Part shown: in pieces, positions 45,843 through 55,397 of the stretch
How the letters are laid out: each line of letters begins with the position of its first letter
How positions within the stretch are numbered: the stretch's first letter is position 1
DNA from: Sphingobacterium sp. CZ-UAM
Lineage (GTDB): Bacteria > Bacteroidota > Bacteroidia > Sphingobacteriales > Sphingobacteriaceae
Reading direction: 5' to 3'
DNA: 64,000 bases
Assembly: GCF_002000245.1 (NCBI RefSeq)
Contig: NZ_MTCM01000005.1
Coordinates: forward strand, 248,001 to 312,000
Position numbers and translations under genes: made by a program
Notes under the pieces: model-generated
The model's input: the letters and a program-made list of their open reading frames with translations, nothing else
What the model was told of the DNA's origin: nothing
The model's database searches: none

Positions 45843-47273
45843 ATGTTAATGAAAAAATTTGCGCTCTATTCCATTGCACTATCGACCTATGCATTTACTG
45901 GCCTCACAGGTTCGTTATTTGCACAGGATCTACGAACCAAAATCCAGTCTGCATTCAATCAGTTTCAAAGTCAGGAAAACGTAACAAACGCGATCAGTTC
46001 GCTGACCGTGTTTGATGGAAAGACCGGACAGACTATCTATGCGGCCAATGAAAATATCGGGCTAGCCACAGCTTCCACCATGAAAGTGATTACTGCAGCT
46101 ACGGCATTGGATTTTCTGGGCAAGAATTATCAATTTAAAACCACCCTATACTATACAGGTACCATAGATGAAACCGGCGTGCTGAATGGCAACATCATTG
46201 TAACAGGAACTGGAGACCCTACCTTGGGCAGTAGCCGTTACCCAGAGACCAAAGCGGATGTCGTGCTGAACAAATGGATCGCAGCTATTCAAAACGCTGG
46301 GATACGAAGCATCAACGGAGCAGTTATTGCCGATGACCGTCTATATAATGGCAACCAACTACCGGGCGGTTGGATCTGGACAGACATGGGCAATTACTAT
46401 GGCGCAGGCATTTCATCGCTCAACTGGCGCGAAAATGCTTTTGGTATAAATTTCAGCCCGAGCAATAAAGTGGGGGCAAAAGCCGAAATTGTCCAAGACA
46501 CGACCCGGGCTCCTTACCTGAACATTATCAACGAAACCACCACTGGTAAAGCTGGCACTGGGGACAATGTGTATGCCTATGCTGCACCTTATTCGACCAA
46601 AATATTTGTCCGCGGAACCTATGGTCAGGATTTAAAGAAGACCATCGAACTCGCCTCCCCCGACCCCGCCTATGACCTTGCTTTCCAACTAAACGAAGGC
46701 CTCAGCAAACAGGGGATTATTGCAACCCACCCACCTGAAACCGGCGCTAAAATGGATTCTGTAGATGTCTCGCAGAAAAAGACGCTAGATGTGCACCTAT
46801 CCCCTACCATGGATAAAATTGTCTATTGGTTTAACCAAAAAAGCATCAACCTCTATGGCGAAGCTTTATTGAAGGCAATCGCCTATACCACGGCCGGAAA
46901 GACCGGTACGGATGATGGGGCCAATTACATCCAGAAATATTGGCAAGCTAAATTAGGTATTAAGCCCAGTGAACTCAACAGTATGGACGGTTCGGGACTT
47001 TCACCACAAAATAGGGTCACCACGCTTGCTATGAACAAAATCATGCAGTATGCCCAAAAGCAAAATTGGTATCCTGTATTCTATGAAAGTCTGCCCACCT
47101 ACAATGACATGAAGATGAAAAGCGGAACAATCGGTGGCGTACTGGGCTATACCGGTGTACACGCCAATAAAAATGGACAATCCTTTACCTATACACTATT
47201 GGTCAATAATTATTCCGGATCAGTGTCCAATATGCGTAGGCAAATGTTTAAATTACTGGATGTTTTGAAATAA
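45843..47273 (+). CDS. dacB: D-alanyl-D-alanine carboxypeptidase/endopeptidase (PBP4, S13 family)
   Basis: A 476-residue exported protein (signal ending near GSLFAQ; ATG at 45849 is an equally good start). The active-site motifs of penicillin-interacting S13 peptidases are in order: ATASTMK (SxxK), KSINLYGE (SxN) and MKSGTIGG (KxG). The long insert between the first two motifs typical of PBP4 is present (LPGGWIWTDMGNYYGAGISSLNWRENAF). It trims or cuts peptidoglycan peptides in the periplasm. It is divergent from the aminopeptidase gene and upstream of the malic enzyme, which has its own promoter. Confidence 0.9.
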   Translation: MLMKKFALYSIALSTYAFTGLTGSLFAQDLRTKIQSAFNQFQSQENVTNAISSLTVFDGKTGQTIYAANENIGLATASTMKVITAATALDFLGKNYQFKTTLYYTGTIDETGVLNGNIIVTGTGDPTLGSSRYPETKADVVLNKWIAAIQNAGIRSINGAVIADDRLYNGNQLPGGWIWTDMGNYYGAGISSLNWRENAFGINFSPSNKVGAKAEIVQDTTRAPYLNIINETTTGKAGTGDNVYAYAAPYSTKIFVRGTYGQDLKKTIELASPDPAYDLAFQLNEGLSKQGIIATHPPETGAKMDSVDVSQKKTLDVHLSPTMDKIVYWFNQKSINLYGEALLKAIAYTTAGKTGTDDGANYIQKYWQAKLGIKPSELNSMDGSGLSPQNRVTTLAMNKIMQYAQKQNWYPVFYESLPTYNDMKMKSGTIGGVLGYTGVHANKNGQSFTYTLLVNNYSGSVSNMRRQMFKLLDVLK

Positions 47274-47311
47274 CATATTATTGTCTATTTATAATAAGAT
47301 ATTGGCAAATA

Positions 47312-47342
47312 TTTCCAAATATCAAAAAGAATGATAGATTTG
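47312..47342 (+). promoter_or_regulatory. Probable promoter of the malic enzyme gene
   Basis: TTTC-N19-TAGATTTG fits the Bacteroidota TTTG-N19-TAnnTTTG consensus with one mismatch. The coding start is 24 bases after the -7 box. Confidence 0.55.
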
Positions 47343-47366
47343 TAGCCTTAAATTAATAAAATCGTA

Positions 47367-49649
47367 ATGAGTAACACTAATCGTAAACAGGCAGCGTTAA
47401 CTTACCACTCAATGGGTAGACCTGGAAAAATAGCTGTTGTTCCGACAAAACCAACAAATTCGCAAAGAGACTTATCATTAGCATATTCTCCTGGCGTAGC
47501 GGAGCCATGTTTGGCTATTGCCGAGAATAAGGAAGATGCTTATAAATATACCGCAAAAGGGAACCTTGTTGCTGTTATCAGTAACGGGACAGCTGTCTTG
47601 GGCCTAGGTGATATCGGCGCTCAAGCAGGTAAACCTGTCATGGAAGGAAAAGGTTTATTGTTCAAAATTTTCGCCGACATCGATGTATTTGACATCGAAG
47701 TGGACACCAAAAATGTCGACGAGTTCGTTAAAATCGTAAAAGCATTGGAACCAACTTTCGGTGGTATCAACCTGGAAGACATCAAAGCTCCTGAATGTTT
47801 TGAAATTGAGCGTCGCCTGAAAGAGGAAATGAATATTCCGGTCATGCACGATGACCAACATGGTACAGCAATCATTTCCGGTGCGGCCCTGATCAATGCC
47901 TGTGAAATTCTCGGAAAAGATATTTCTAAAGTTAAAATCGTCGTGAATGGTGCCGGTGCGGCAGCGATGTCCTGTACAGCAATGTATATTTCTGTAGGCG
48001 CAAGCAAAGAAAACATCGTAATGCTGGACAGTAAAGGTGTTATCCGTACGGATAGAGAAAATCTGGATAGCATGAAAGCACAATATGCTACAGATCGCGA
48101 TATCCATACCCTAGCAGATGCCGTAAAAGACTCCGATGTATTTATCGGATTATCAGCTGCGGATGTCATGTCAGCAGAGATGTTGCTATCAATGGCTCCT
48201 AATCCTATTGTTCTGGCAATGGCTAATCCAAACCCGGAGATTGCTTACGATTTAGCGATGGCTACCCGTAATGATATTATCATGGGTACCGGTCGTTCGG
48301 ATTATCCAAATCAGGTAAACAATGTATTGGGCTTCCCTTACATCTTCCGCGGTGCGTTGGATGTGCGTGCGACAGCAATTAATGAGGAAATGAAAATTGC
48401 CGCTGTACGTGCTATTGCTGATCTGGCAAAACAACCAGTTCCAGAAGAGGTCAATCAGGCTTATAATACCAGCAATTTAAAATTCTCGGAAGAATATATC
48501 ATTCCTAAACCTACCGATCCACGTTTGATCACGGAGGTTTCTATGGCTGTGGCAAAAGCAGCGATCGAATCCGGCGTAGCGAAAACAGCAATCGAAGACT
48601 GGGATAAATACCGCGATGCATTACGTAAACGCCTAGGTAAAGATGATGCGATCATGCGCAACTTAACGATGGCTGCTAAAAGAGATCCAAAACGTGTTGT
48701 TTTTGCTGAGGCAGATAATTACAAAACCTTACGTGCTGCTCAGATCGTAAAAGAGGAAGGTATCGCAATTCCGATTCTTTTAGGTAAAAAAGAGAAAATC
48801 GAACGTTTGATCCATGAATACGCTTTTGAACTGGACGGTGTAGAGATTATTGACCCTGTTGCAGAGGTTGATGGTGAAACAGAGCGTTCAAAAAAATTCA
48901 TCGAACACCTTTATAACAAAAGACAACGTCGCGGAATCTCCCGCTACGACGCACGCAAACTGATGTTTGACCGTAACTATTTCGGGGCTTCATTAGTGGA
49001 GTTTGGCGAGGCAGATACCTTGATTTCCGGGATGACCAAAAATTATGCAAACACCATCCGCCCAGCATTGCACGTTATAGGTGCTAAACCCGGCAGCCGT
49101 GTAGCAGGTATGTATATGATGTTAACAAAAAAAGGTCCTATTTTCATGGGTGATACAACCGTGAATGAGGATCCTACGGCGCAAGAGCTTGTGGATATCA
49201 CCTTGCTTTTGGACAAAGCTGTTAAACGCATGAATATCCAACCGCGTATTGCCTTATTGTCTTACTCTAATTTTGGTTCTAGCGAAGGAAAAACACCAAC
49301 CAAAGTAAGAGCGGCAGCTCAGATCTTACACGATCAACATCCGGATATTATTGCTGACGGTGACCTGCAGGCTAACTTTGCTTTAAACAGTGATATGTTG
49401 ACTGACAACTTCCCATTCAGCTGTTTAAACGGACAGTCAGCAAATACACTTGTTTTCCCTAATCTGGAATCAGGCAATATCGCCTATAAATTATTGCAGG
49501 AAGTCGGTGAAGCGGAAGCTGTAGGTCCAATTCTTTTGGGTATGAACAAACCGATCCATGTACTGCAATTGGATAGCTCAGTCCGTGAAATCGTCAACAT
49601 GGTGACTATTGCCGTGGTTGATGTTCAGGCTCATCTCAAAAATTTATAG
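47367..49649 (+). CDS. maeB: NADP-dependent malic enzyme with C-terminal phosphotransacetylase-like domain
   Basis: A 760-residue cytoplasmic protein. The first about 420 residues are a malic enzyme: LSLAYSPGVAEPCLAI, MPVMHDDQHGTAIISGAAL, IVVNGAGAAAMSCTAMYI and AMANPNPEIAYDLA. From about 430 on (RDPKRVVFAEADNYKTLRAAQIV, DIIADGDLQANFAL, FPNLESGNIAYKLLQ) it matches phosphate acetyltransferase, as in Escherichia coli MaeB, where this region has mostly a regulatory role. It decarboxylates malate to pyruvate, producing NADPH. It is 33 bases upstream of ruvA on the same strand. Confidence 0.96.
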   Translation: MSNTNRKQAALTYHSMGRPGKIAVVPTKPTNSQRDLSLAYSPGVAEPCLAIAENKEDAYKYTAKGNLVAVISNGTAVLGLGDIGAQAGKPVMEGKGLLFKIFADIDVFDIEVDTKNVDEFVKIVKALEPTFGGINLEDIKAPECFEIERRLKEEMNIPVMHDDQHGTAIISGAALINACEILGKDISKVKIVVNGAGAAAMSCTAMYISVGASKENIVMLDSKGVIRTDRENLDSMKAQYATDRDIHTLADAVKDSDVFIGLSAADVMSAEMLLSMAPNPIVLAMANPNPEIAYDLAMATRNDIIMGTGRSDYPNQVNNVLGFPYIFRGALDVRATAINEEMKIAAVRAIADLAKQPVPEEVNQAYNTSNLKFSEEYIIPKPTDPRLITEVSMAVAKAAIESGVAKTAIEDWDKYRDALRKRLGKDDAIMRNLTMAAKRDPKRVVFAEADNYKTLRAAQIVKEEGIAIPILLGKKEKIERLIHEYAFELDGVEIIDPVAEVDGETERSKKFIEHLYNKRQRRGISRYDARKLMFDRNYFGASLVEFGEADTLISGMTKNYANTIRPALHVIGAKPGSRVAGMYMMLTKKGPIFMGDTTVNEDPTAQELVDITLLLDKAVKRMNIQPRIALLSYSNFGSSEGKTPTKVRAAAQILHDQHPDIIADGDLQANFALNSDMLTDNFPFSCLNGQSANTLVFPNLESGNIAYKLLQEVGEAEAVGPILLGMNKPIHVLQLDSSVREIVNMVTIAVVDVQAHLKNL

Positions 49650-49682
49650 AATAGCTTAAAATCTTCCTATATTCGTAGTACT

Positions 49683-50264
49683 ATGTACGAATATTTCAAT
49701 GGAAAATTAGCATATAAAGCCCCCACTCATGTTATTATCGACGTGAGTGGGATTGGCTATTATGTCCACATCTCTCTTTATACCTTTTCCCAAATCAAGG
49801 ATCAGGAAAACTGCAAATTATTTATTTCACTGCAAGTCCGGGAGGATTCTCATACGCTTTATGGCTTTGCTACCGAAGGTGAGAAAAAACTGTTCGAGAA
49901 TCTGATCTCGGTTTCAGGTATCGGTCCCAATACGGGGCGGATGATCCTGTCGTCCAATACCCCGGATGAAATCCAATCGGCCATTGCCAATGGTCAGGTT
50001 GCTTTAATTCAAAAAATTAAAGGGATCGGCCCGAAAACAGCACAACGTCTGATCCTGGAGCTTCAGGATAAATTGAAAAAACAGGGTGTGGAAGCGCTTT
50101 CACCAACCATTCAGTCGCAATCCGTACCGGACGAAGCTTTGTCTGCACTGGTTATGTTGGGCTTTAATAAAGTAGCGGCAGAAAAGGTATTGAATACCAT
50201 TCTAAAGACAGAAAGCAATCTTTCTGTAGAGGATATGATCAAACTTGCCCTAAAGAGACTATAG
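49683..50264 (+). CDS. ruvA: Holliday junction helicase subunit RuvA
   Basis: A 193-residue protein: N-terminal OB-fold (MYEYFNGKLAYKAPTHVIID), two helix-hairpin-helix motifs (VSGIGPNTGRMIL, IKGIGPKTAQRLIL) and a C-terminal domain III (EALSALVMLGFNKVAAEKVL) that would contact RuvB. RuvA forms a tetramer on the junction and loads RuvB for branch migration. It follows the malic enzyme by 33 bases and ends before a GC-poor terminator. Confidence 0.96.
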   Translation: MYEYFNGKLAYKAPTHVIIDVSGIGYYVHISLYTFSQIKDQENCKLFISLQVREDSHTLYGFATEGEKKLFENLISVSGIGPNTGRMILSSNTPDEIQSAIANGQVALIQKIKGIGPKTAQRLILELQDKLKKQGVEALSPTIQSQSVPDEALSALVMLGFNKVAAEKVLNTILKTESNLSVEDMIKLALKRL

Positions 50265-50367
50265 TATATGCCGACTGATCTATTGATTTGGCCACGAACA
50301 TGTAGCTGAGCAACAGATCCGTTGAATAGCGCCAACATCAAATAGCTAGCTTATACTACGAAACAGA

Positions 50368-50390
50368 AAAGGAACCGAAGTTCCTTTTTC
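50368..50390 (+). terminator. Terminator after ruvA
   Basis: Nine-base perfect arms (50368-50376 and 50381-50389) with a CGAA loop. The 3' arm runs into TTTTTCTATTTT. Confidence 0.7.
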
Positions 50391-50492
50391 TATTTTCCCA
50401 CCGGCAGTCTTCATTCGAATCCCGCATAGCGATATGCGATCTCAAACAGCGAATATCTAGGTAACAATTTAAGAATTGAAAGTAGACTAACA

Positions 50493-50559
50493 GGGACTTT
50501 ATGCGGACCTTATACGGACCTCATTCGGACTTCATTCGGATAAACACGTATGAAGTCCG
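50493..50559. repeat. 11-bp tandem array with terminal inverted copy
   Basis: Units start at 50493, 50504, 50515, 50526 and 50537, exactly 11 bases apart: GGGACTTTATG, CGGACCTTATA, CGGACCTCATT, CGGACTTCATT, CGGATAAACAC. An inverted copy (ATGAAGTCCG, 50550-50559) pairs perfectly with 50526-50535. The repeat is not part of a recognisable gene. Confidence 0.85.
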
Positions 50560-50934
50560 TCTTATTCCCGGCTATGATTAGTGCTAAAAACCTAGAAAAT
50601 ATGAAGAAGATTCCCACTTGTCCCCTCCCTGCCACAGATTTATTTGCCTCAATAACCGAGGGATCTGCCTGGTCGGTGTGTAACCGCGGGATGATAGCAG
50701 TTGAAATGAGTTATCGAATGACAAGTACGGCTGTGGATCTACATGAATCACCGTATGTCTTCAAGAAATAACACAAACGATTGCCCTAACAAAAACAAAC
50801 ACATAATCAATCACTTACAAAAACACACAAGCCCTTCCTTCACGTCGCTAAAGCCTATTTGTTACAATCTAGCGTTGCTAAAACGTATTTATTCCCTTAT
50901 TTTTAGCGTTTGTATTTCAGTTATAATCTCACAC

Positions 50935-52791
50935 ATGAAAAAATTATTTTCACTTGCGCTCGCTTTCAGTTTAGGAGCAGCAGTATTTGCGCAGGAAAAG
51001 AAAGACATCACGTTGAACATTGTGCCTCTACCGCAACATGTTCAGATCAAAAACGGATCATTTAAAGTCAACGCAAACACTAAAATTGCATTTGACAGTG
51101 ATGAGGATAAAAAAATTGCCACCTTATTCCAGGATTTTCTAAAAAGCAATTACAACCTCAATCTAGCATTGGTTAAGTCACCGGGGAAGAATAGTATCTA
51201 TTTTTCGTCCAAAAATGCAAAATCCGCAAACACGGAAGCATACGAACTAAACATCGCTTCGGATCAAATCACGGTCAGTGGAAAAGCATCAGGTCTATTT
51301 TATGGTATGCAGTCGCTAATCCAGTTACTACCTGTCGATAAAAAAGCAGACATCGAAATTCCGCAGGCGTCCATTCAGGATGAACCTCGTTTTGCTTACC
51401 GTGGACTGCATCTTGATGTTGGCCGTCATTTCTTCCCTGTAGAATTTGTTAAGAAGTACATTGACATTTTGGCCTCTTACAAATTGAATACCTTTCACTG
51501 GCATCTGACCGATGATCAGGGATGGCGCATCGAAATTAAGTCACATCCTAAATTAACGCAGATCGGCGGTTACCGCAAGCAAACATTGCTGGGCAACTAT
51601 AAAACCGACGGAGACTATGACCATACGCCTTATGGCGGTTTCTACACCCAGGAACAGATCAAAGAAGTCGTGGCTTACGCCAAATCTAAGTATGTTACCG
51701 TCATCCCTGAAATCGAGATGCCCGGTCATGCTTTGGCAGCACTTTCTGCTTACCCAGAGCTCGGTTGTGGCGATAAACCGGGACCGTATACTGCAGCACA
51801 GACCTGGGGGGTATTTGATGATGTATTCTGTGCCGGAAAAGAAGAAACATTTAAGCTATTGGAGGATGTGATCGACGAGGTGATCCCCTTATTCCCTAGC
51901 GAATATATTCATATCGGTGGCGATGAATGTCCTAAAACAAGATGGAAGACCTGTCCACATTGCCAAAAAAGAATCAAGGATAATAATCTCAAAGATGAAC
52001 ACGAGCTGCAGAGTTATTTTATCCAACGTATGGAAAAGTACATCAATGGCAAAGGTAAACGTATCATTGGATGGGATGAGATCTTAGAGGGCGGTTTAGC
52101 ACCAAACGCGACTGTTATGAGCTGGAGAGGTGACCAAGGAGCTATCGATGCCGCAAACCAGGGTCATGATGTTATCATCACTGCAAATAGCTACGGTCTT
52201 TATTTTGACCACAAACAAGGAGCGGATCAAAATAGAGAGCCTTTGAGTATCGGCGGTCTTTCGACATTGGCTAAGGTATACTCTTCTGATCCTATGCCTA
52301 GCAAAATCTCTGAAAACAACAAGAAACATGTCTTGGGTGTTCAGGCGAATATCTGGACGGAATATATCGGTTCTTCCAACAAAGTAGAGTTTACCATCTT
52401 ACCACGTGTATTGGCCCTATCTGAGATTGCCTGGACCCAGCCTGAAAAGAAAAACTGGAAGAATTTTTCCGAACAACGGGCTGCACGCCAATTGGCAAAG
52501 CTAGATCAGACAAATACATTCTATCGCGTACCTGAGGTATATGGTATCTCTGACACAACAATATATGCCTCAGAATATACCATCCGCGGATTGAAACCAT
52601 CTGTGGAAGGTGCAAAAATCTATTATACCTTGGACAACTACGATCCTTCGGAATTAGATCTAGAGTATACAGGTCCGGTTAAAGTGACTGTCCCAGATAG
52701 TAAAGAACGTGTATTCAAAGCAGTCGTTGTTACTCCTTCCGGAAAAAGAAGCAATTACATCCGGATAAACATTATCAATACAAAGAAATAA
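50935..52791 (+). CDS. Beta-N-acetylhexosaminidase (GH20)
   Basis: A 618-residue exported enzyme. The frame is open further upstream, but the ATG at 50935 begins a standard signal peptide (MKKLFSLALAFSLGAAVFAQ), so it is chosen. A GH20b-like N-terminal domain precedes the barrel (LHLDVGRHFFPVEFVKKYIDIL, FHWHLTDDQGWRIEI). The catalytic Asp-Glu pair is in YIHIGGDECPKTRW. The last about 90 residues (IYYTLDNYDPSELDLEYTGP) form the chitobiase-type C-terminal module. It removes terminal GlcNAc/GalNAc, for example from chitin, peptidoglycan or glycoproteins. It has its own terminator. Confidence 0.93.
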   Translation: MKKLFSLALAFSLGAAVFAQEKKDITLNIVPLPQHVQIKNGSFKVNANTKIAFDSDEDKKIATLFQDFLKSNYNLNLALVKSPGKNSIYFSSKNAKSANTEAYELNIASDQITVSGKASGLFYGMQSLIQLLPVDKKADIEIPQASIQDEPRFAYRGLHLDVGRHFFPVEFVKKYIDILASYKLNTFHWHLTDDQGWRIEIKSHPKLTQIGGYRKQTLLGNYKTDGDYDHTPYGGFYTQEQIKEVVAYAKSKYVTVIPEIEMPGHALAALSAYPELGCGDKPGPYTAAQTWGVFDDVFCAGKEETFKLLEDVIDEVIPLFPSEYIHIGGDECPKTRWKTCPHCQKRIKDNNLKDEHELQSYFIQRMEKYINGKGKRIIGWDEILEGGLAPNATVMSWRGDQGAIDAANQGHDVIITANSYGLYFDHKQGADQNREPLSIGGLSTLAKVYSSDPMPSKISENNKKHVLGVQANIWTEYIGSSNKVEFTILPRVLALSEIAWTQPEKKNWKNFSEQRAARQLAKLDQTNTFYRVPEVYGISDTTIYASEYTIRGLKPSVEGAKIYYTLDNYDPSELDLEYTGPVKVTVPDSKERVFKAVVVTPSGKRSNYIRINIINTKK

Positions 52792-52809
52792 AATAATATA
52801 CCCCATGCG

Positions 52810-52856
52810 AAAGCGCTAATATTCTGTTAACTTTGAACAGGTATTAGCGCTTTTTT
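52810..52856 (+). terminator. Strong intrinsic terminator after the GH20 gene
   Basis: Nine-base core arms (52813-52821 and 52842-52850), an inner CTGTT/AACAG stem, and six Ts at 52851-52856. Confidence 0.85.
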
Positions 52857-52984
52857 CTGAATTACCTTTTTTTGGGATGTTAGAAAATAAACTGCTATCG
52901 ATTTCCATCGTCGTTGCAGGCTGTAAAAGCGTGAAGGATTTATGGAAAATGTGTATTTCTACAAGGATTTAAAAAAGAAATTTT

Positions 52985-53461
52985 ATGGCTGAGGATCTGC
53001 TAATTGCCAAGGGCAGCAAAGAGGAACAATATCAAAACTTACTTCCGCAGATAGCAGGATTATTACAGGGAGAAAATAACCAGATTGCAAATCTTGCGAA
53101 TATCGCGGCAGCGCTAAAAGAACAATTTAATTTTTTCTGGGTAGGATTTTATTTGGTAGACAGCGCGGAAGAGCTTGTGCTCGGTCCATTCCAAGGTCCT
53201 GTGGCCTGTACCCGTATAAAAAAAGGACGGGGTGTATGTGGCGGATCTTGGGCGCAGGAGAAAACACTTATTGTACCGGACGTAGAGCTGTTTCCCGGAC
53301 ATATTGCCTGTAGTTCGCTGTCACGCTCCGAAATCGTGTTGCCTATATATAGTCAGGGACAAATTATAGGCGTTCTCGATGTGGACAGCAGCGAATTGGA
53401 CAGCTTCGATGAAATCGACGAAAAGTACCTGACGCAGATCTTACAGCTGTTGGATAATTAG
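52985..53461 (+). CDS. msrC: Free methionine-(R)-sulfoxide reductase (GAF domain)
   Basis: A 158-residue single GAF-domain protein. Three cysteines of the fRMsr family are present: Cys75 (VACTRI), Cys85 (GRGVCG) and Cys109 (HIACSS). Their spacing equals that of the Escherichia coli enzyme as I remember it (84, 94, 118). FWVGFYLV and VLDVDSSELDSFDEIDEKYL complete the signature. It reduces free Met-R-sulfoxide, probably with thioredoxin. It is monocistronic. Confidence 0.9.
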   Translation: MAEDLLIAKGSKEEQYQNLLPQIAGLLQGENNQIANLANIAAALKEQFNFFWVGFYLVDSAEELVLGPFQGPVACTRIKKGRGVCGGSWAQEKTLIVPDVELFPGHIACSSLSRSEIVLPIYSQGQIIGVLDVDSSELDSFDEIDEKYLTQILQLLDN

Positions 53462-53624
53462 TGCCCGGATATCGGAAGAATTATGTCTATCGTTCAGACA
53501 TATAAATCAAAGGTCAGCGCTAGTCCCTGTTAAAAAAACAATGCGACAAAGTCCTAACGTCTCAGAATTGGACACTATATCCTCATGTTTTATGGGAGCT
53601 TCAGTAGATTATTCTTCGAATATT

Positions 53625-54527
53625 TTACTGCTGAAATTCCCATATCTTGACTAATTTATCATCACTGACGCTAAAGAAATACTGACCATTTTCAGACCAT
53701 ACGCCGGCATTGACAGATAAATGATGGCCATCTTGCATTTTTTCCCTGCTCATGTTCTTCAGCAGAGCGAAGTCTGCATTTGACCAGAATTTCAAGGATT
53801 TATCCCGACTTACCGTGGCGAATAATGGTTCAACTGGATGTGGATAGATCCCATAAACAGTAAAAAGATGCGGGATAAATGAAAAATTATTACTCAGTTG
53901 CCCGACTTCCGAAATCATGAGCTTCGCATCACGGCCACCGCTTAATAATTTATTTTCGAGAAAAGCCAACGAGGTTGTGGGTAGACTATGCAACTGCATA
54001 CGCTCAATGACATGGAAATCCGTGCTGTCCAACAAGTATACCCAACCTTCTTTATCGCCCAATGCGATCCTGTTTGTATTTTCGTCGACGGCAATACTCC
54101 GCACTGTCGTTTGGGAGAGCTGTAGCTCATAGATACTCTTATAGGTCGCTAGGTCTATCACGTACAACATGCCCGCCTCGCCTACAGCCAAAAGCTCATT
54201 TTTTTGCTTAACATACGCCAGGGCAAAGATGGCTTTTTTACCCAATTGTAAACTCGCAACAAGTTTTTGTTCCTGTACATCCACAAAAAGTAGCTTACCC
54301 TCGCGTAAGGCAATGGCTAGGATAGCCGTCCCCGGAATCAGCTTTAACGCATAGACTGAGGAAGTCACGGCACAGAGGATCCGTTTAAAACCATTTTTTT
54401 GGATATCCCACTCGACCACGCCCTTATCATTTCCTCCGGTAAAGAATGTATTTGGATCATATCCTTTTTCTACGCAAAAAATGGGATTTTGATGTCCCGG
54501 TAATGTCGCTCTTAATTTAATATTCAT
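53625..54527 (-). CDS. WD40-repeat protein
   Basis: A 300-residue protein that appears to be one beta-propeller of about seven WD-like repeats: LPGHQNPIFCVEKG...FFTGGNDKGVVEWDIQ, LLSGGRDAKLMISEV, LFATVSRDKSLKFWSN and YFFSVSDDKLVKIWEFQQ. No signal peptide is seen, so it is cytoplasmic. WD40 propellers are interaction scaffolds; no partner is suggested by the neighbours. It precedes the his operon terminator on the same strand, so it is separately transcribed. Confidence 0.85.
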   Translation of the reverse strand: MNIKLRATLPGHQNPIFCVEKGYDPNTFFTGGNDKGVVEWDIQKNGFKRILCAVTSSVYALKLIPGTAILAIALREGKLLFVDVQEQKLVASLQLGKKAIFALAYVKQKNELLAVGEAGMLYVIDLATYKSIYELQLSQTTVRSIAVDENTNRIALGDKEGWVYLLDSTDFHVIERMQLHSLPTTSLAFLENKLLSGGRDAKLMISEVGQLSNNFSFIPHLFTVYGIYPHPVEPLFATVSRDKSLKFWSNADFALLKNMSREKMQDGHHLSVNAGVWSENGQYFFSVSDDKLVKIWEFQQ

Positions 54528-54625
54528 AGTTATATTGTCAAGTTCTCCAGATGATATGCGGAGAGACTATTCTTGTCCTATCTTTTTTGGCTTATTGACC
54601 GGCTGTCATTTAAAACGGACCACGC

Positions 54626-54665
54626 AAAAAAAGAAGTGCAGTATATCCACAAATATACTGCACTT
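54626..54665 (-). terminator. Intrinsic terminator of the his operon
   Basis: Perfect arms of 13 bases (about 54634-54646 and 54653-54665), followed on the minus strand by C and seven Ts (54626-54632), about 110 bases beyond the hisIE stop codon. Confidence 0.75.
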
Positions 54666-54773
54666 TCAAGACTATTTTGTCATATTACCTTAAAGCCTCG
54701 TCCGATCCGTCGGTTCAATGAAATTTACCTGGGCAAATGTTCAATAGACAACTTGGCTTAGCAAAAACAAGCA

Positions 54774-55358
54774 TTATTGATGTCTGCTTTCAAGATTTTT
54801 AGCGATTGTCTCCAACGAAAACCCTTTTTCACGTAGCAATACGATCAAATGGAACAATAGATCAGAAGTCTCATTGATAAAGTCAGTCTCGGTCTCCGTT
54901 AATGCGGCGATCACTGTTTCTACGGCTTCTTCACCTACTTTTTGAGCGATCTTATTAATTCCCCTTGAGCGCAGACGGTTTACATAGGATTCGTCAGAAG
55001 GATGTTCGTAGCGATGATTTACGATACGTTCCAGCTCCAATATGAAATTTTGATTGAATTCCGTGTTGAAACAGCTCCGACTTCCGGTATGGCAGGTCGG
55101 TCCAATAGGATCCGCTTTAATTAATACGGTATCTTTATCACAATCAATATGGATACTCTTTACATTTAAAAAGTTACCACTCTCCTCTCCTTTAGTCCAG
55201 AGACGATTTTTGCTACGGGAGAAAAAAGTCACGCGCTTTTCCGTCTGTGTCTTTTGCCAAGCTTCCTCGTTCATATACCCCAGCATCAGCACTTCTAACG
55301 TTTGGGCGTCCTGCACGATCACTGGAACAAGTCCGTCACTTTTTGCGAAATCTAACAT
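54774..55358 (-). CDS. hisIE: Bifunctional phosphoribosyl-AMP cyclohydrolase / phosphoribosyl-ATP diphosphatase
   Basis: A 194-residue fusion for steps 2 and 3 of histidine synthesis. HisI part (1-105): VPVIVQDAQTLEVLMLGYMN, SRSKNRLWTKGEESGN, DCDKDTVLIKADPIGPTCHTG, with the zinc-binding cysteines of the family. HisE part (about 110-194): SYVNRLRSRGINKIAQKVGEEAVETVIAAL. It is the last gene of the his operon. Its start is preceded, at six bases, by a heptamer array shared with a 37-codon ORF that links it to hisF. Confidence 0.96.
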   Translation of the reverse strand: MLDFAKSDGLVPVIVQDAQTLEVLMLGYMNEEAWQKTQTEKRVTFFSRSKNRLWTKGEESGNFLNVKSIHIDCDKDTVLIKADPIGPTCHTGSRSCFNTEFNQNFILELERIVNHRYEHPSDESYVNRLRSRGINKIAQKVGEEAVETVIAALTETETDFINETSDLLFHLIVLLREKGFSLETIAKNLESRHQ

Positions 55359-55364
55359 TGTTTT

Positions 55365-55397
55365 AGTATCTAGTATTTAGTATCTAGTATTGAGACT
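55365..55397 (-). repeat. Heptamer array upstream of hisIE
   Basis: Four 7-base units (plus strand AGTATCT, AGTATTT, AGTATCT, AGTATTG) followed by AGACT. It begins 6 bases upstream of the hisIE ATG. A four-unit array with the same AGACT flank sits upstream of hisH. Confidence 0.8.

Larger units (their letters stand above)
50265..50934. other. 670-base intergenic region between ruvA and the GH20 gene
   Basis: It holds the ruvA terminator (50368-50390) and the 11-base array (50493-50559). A 73-codon frame at 50550-50771 begins inside the array and has no recognisable features. A weak promoter-like TATTTTTA box lies about 35 bases before the GH20 start. Confidence 0.6.

Noticed and set aside
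47621-48169. 182-codon frame opposite the malic enzyme
   Set aside because: Serine-rich antisense shadow of a well-conserved gene, with no own motifs.
50550-50771. 73-codon frame in the ruvA-GH20 gap
   Set aside because: It begins inside the 11-base array and shows no coding character or neighbours in an operon.
53605-53633. Hairpin around the WD40 stop codon
   Set aside because: The stem has two mismatches and no T run; too weak to call a terminator.
54573-54761. 62-codon frame between the WD40 and hisIE genes
   Set aside because: It runs through the his operon terminator hairpin and has no features.
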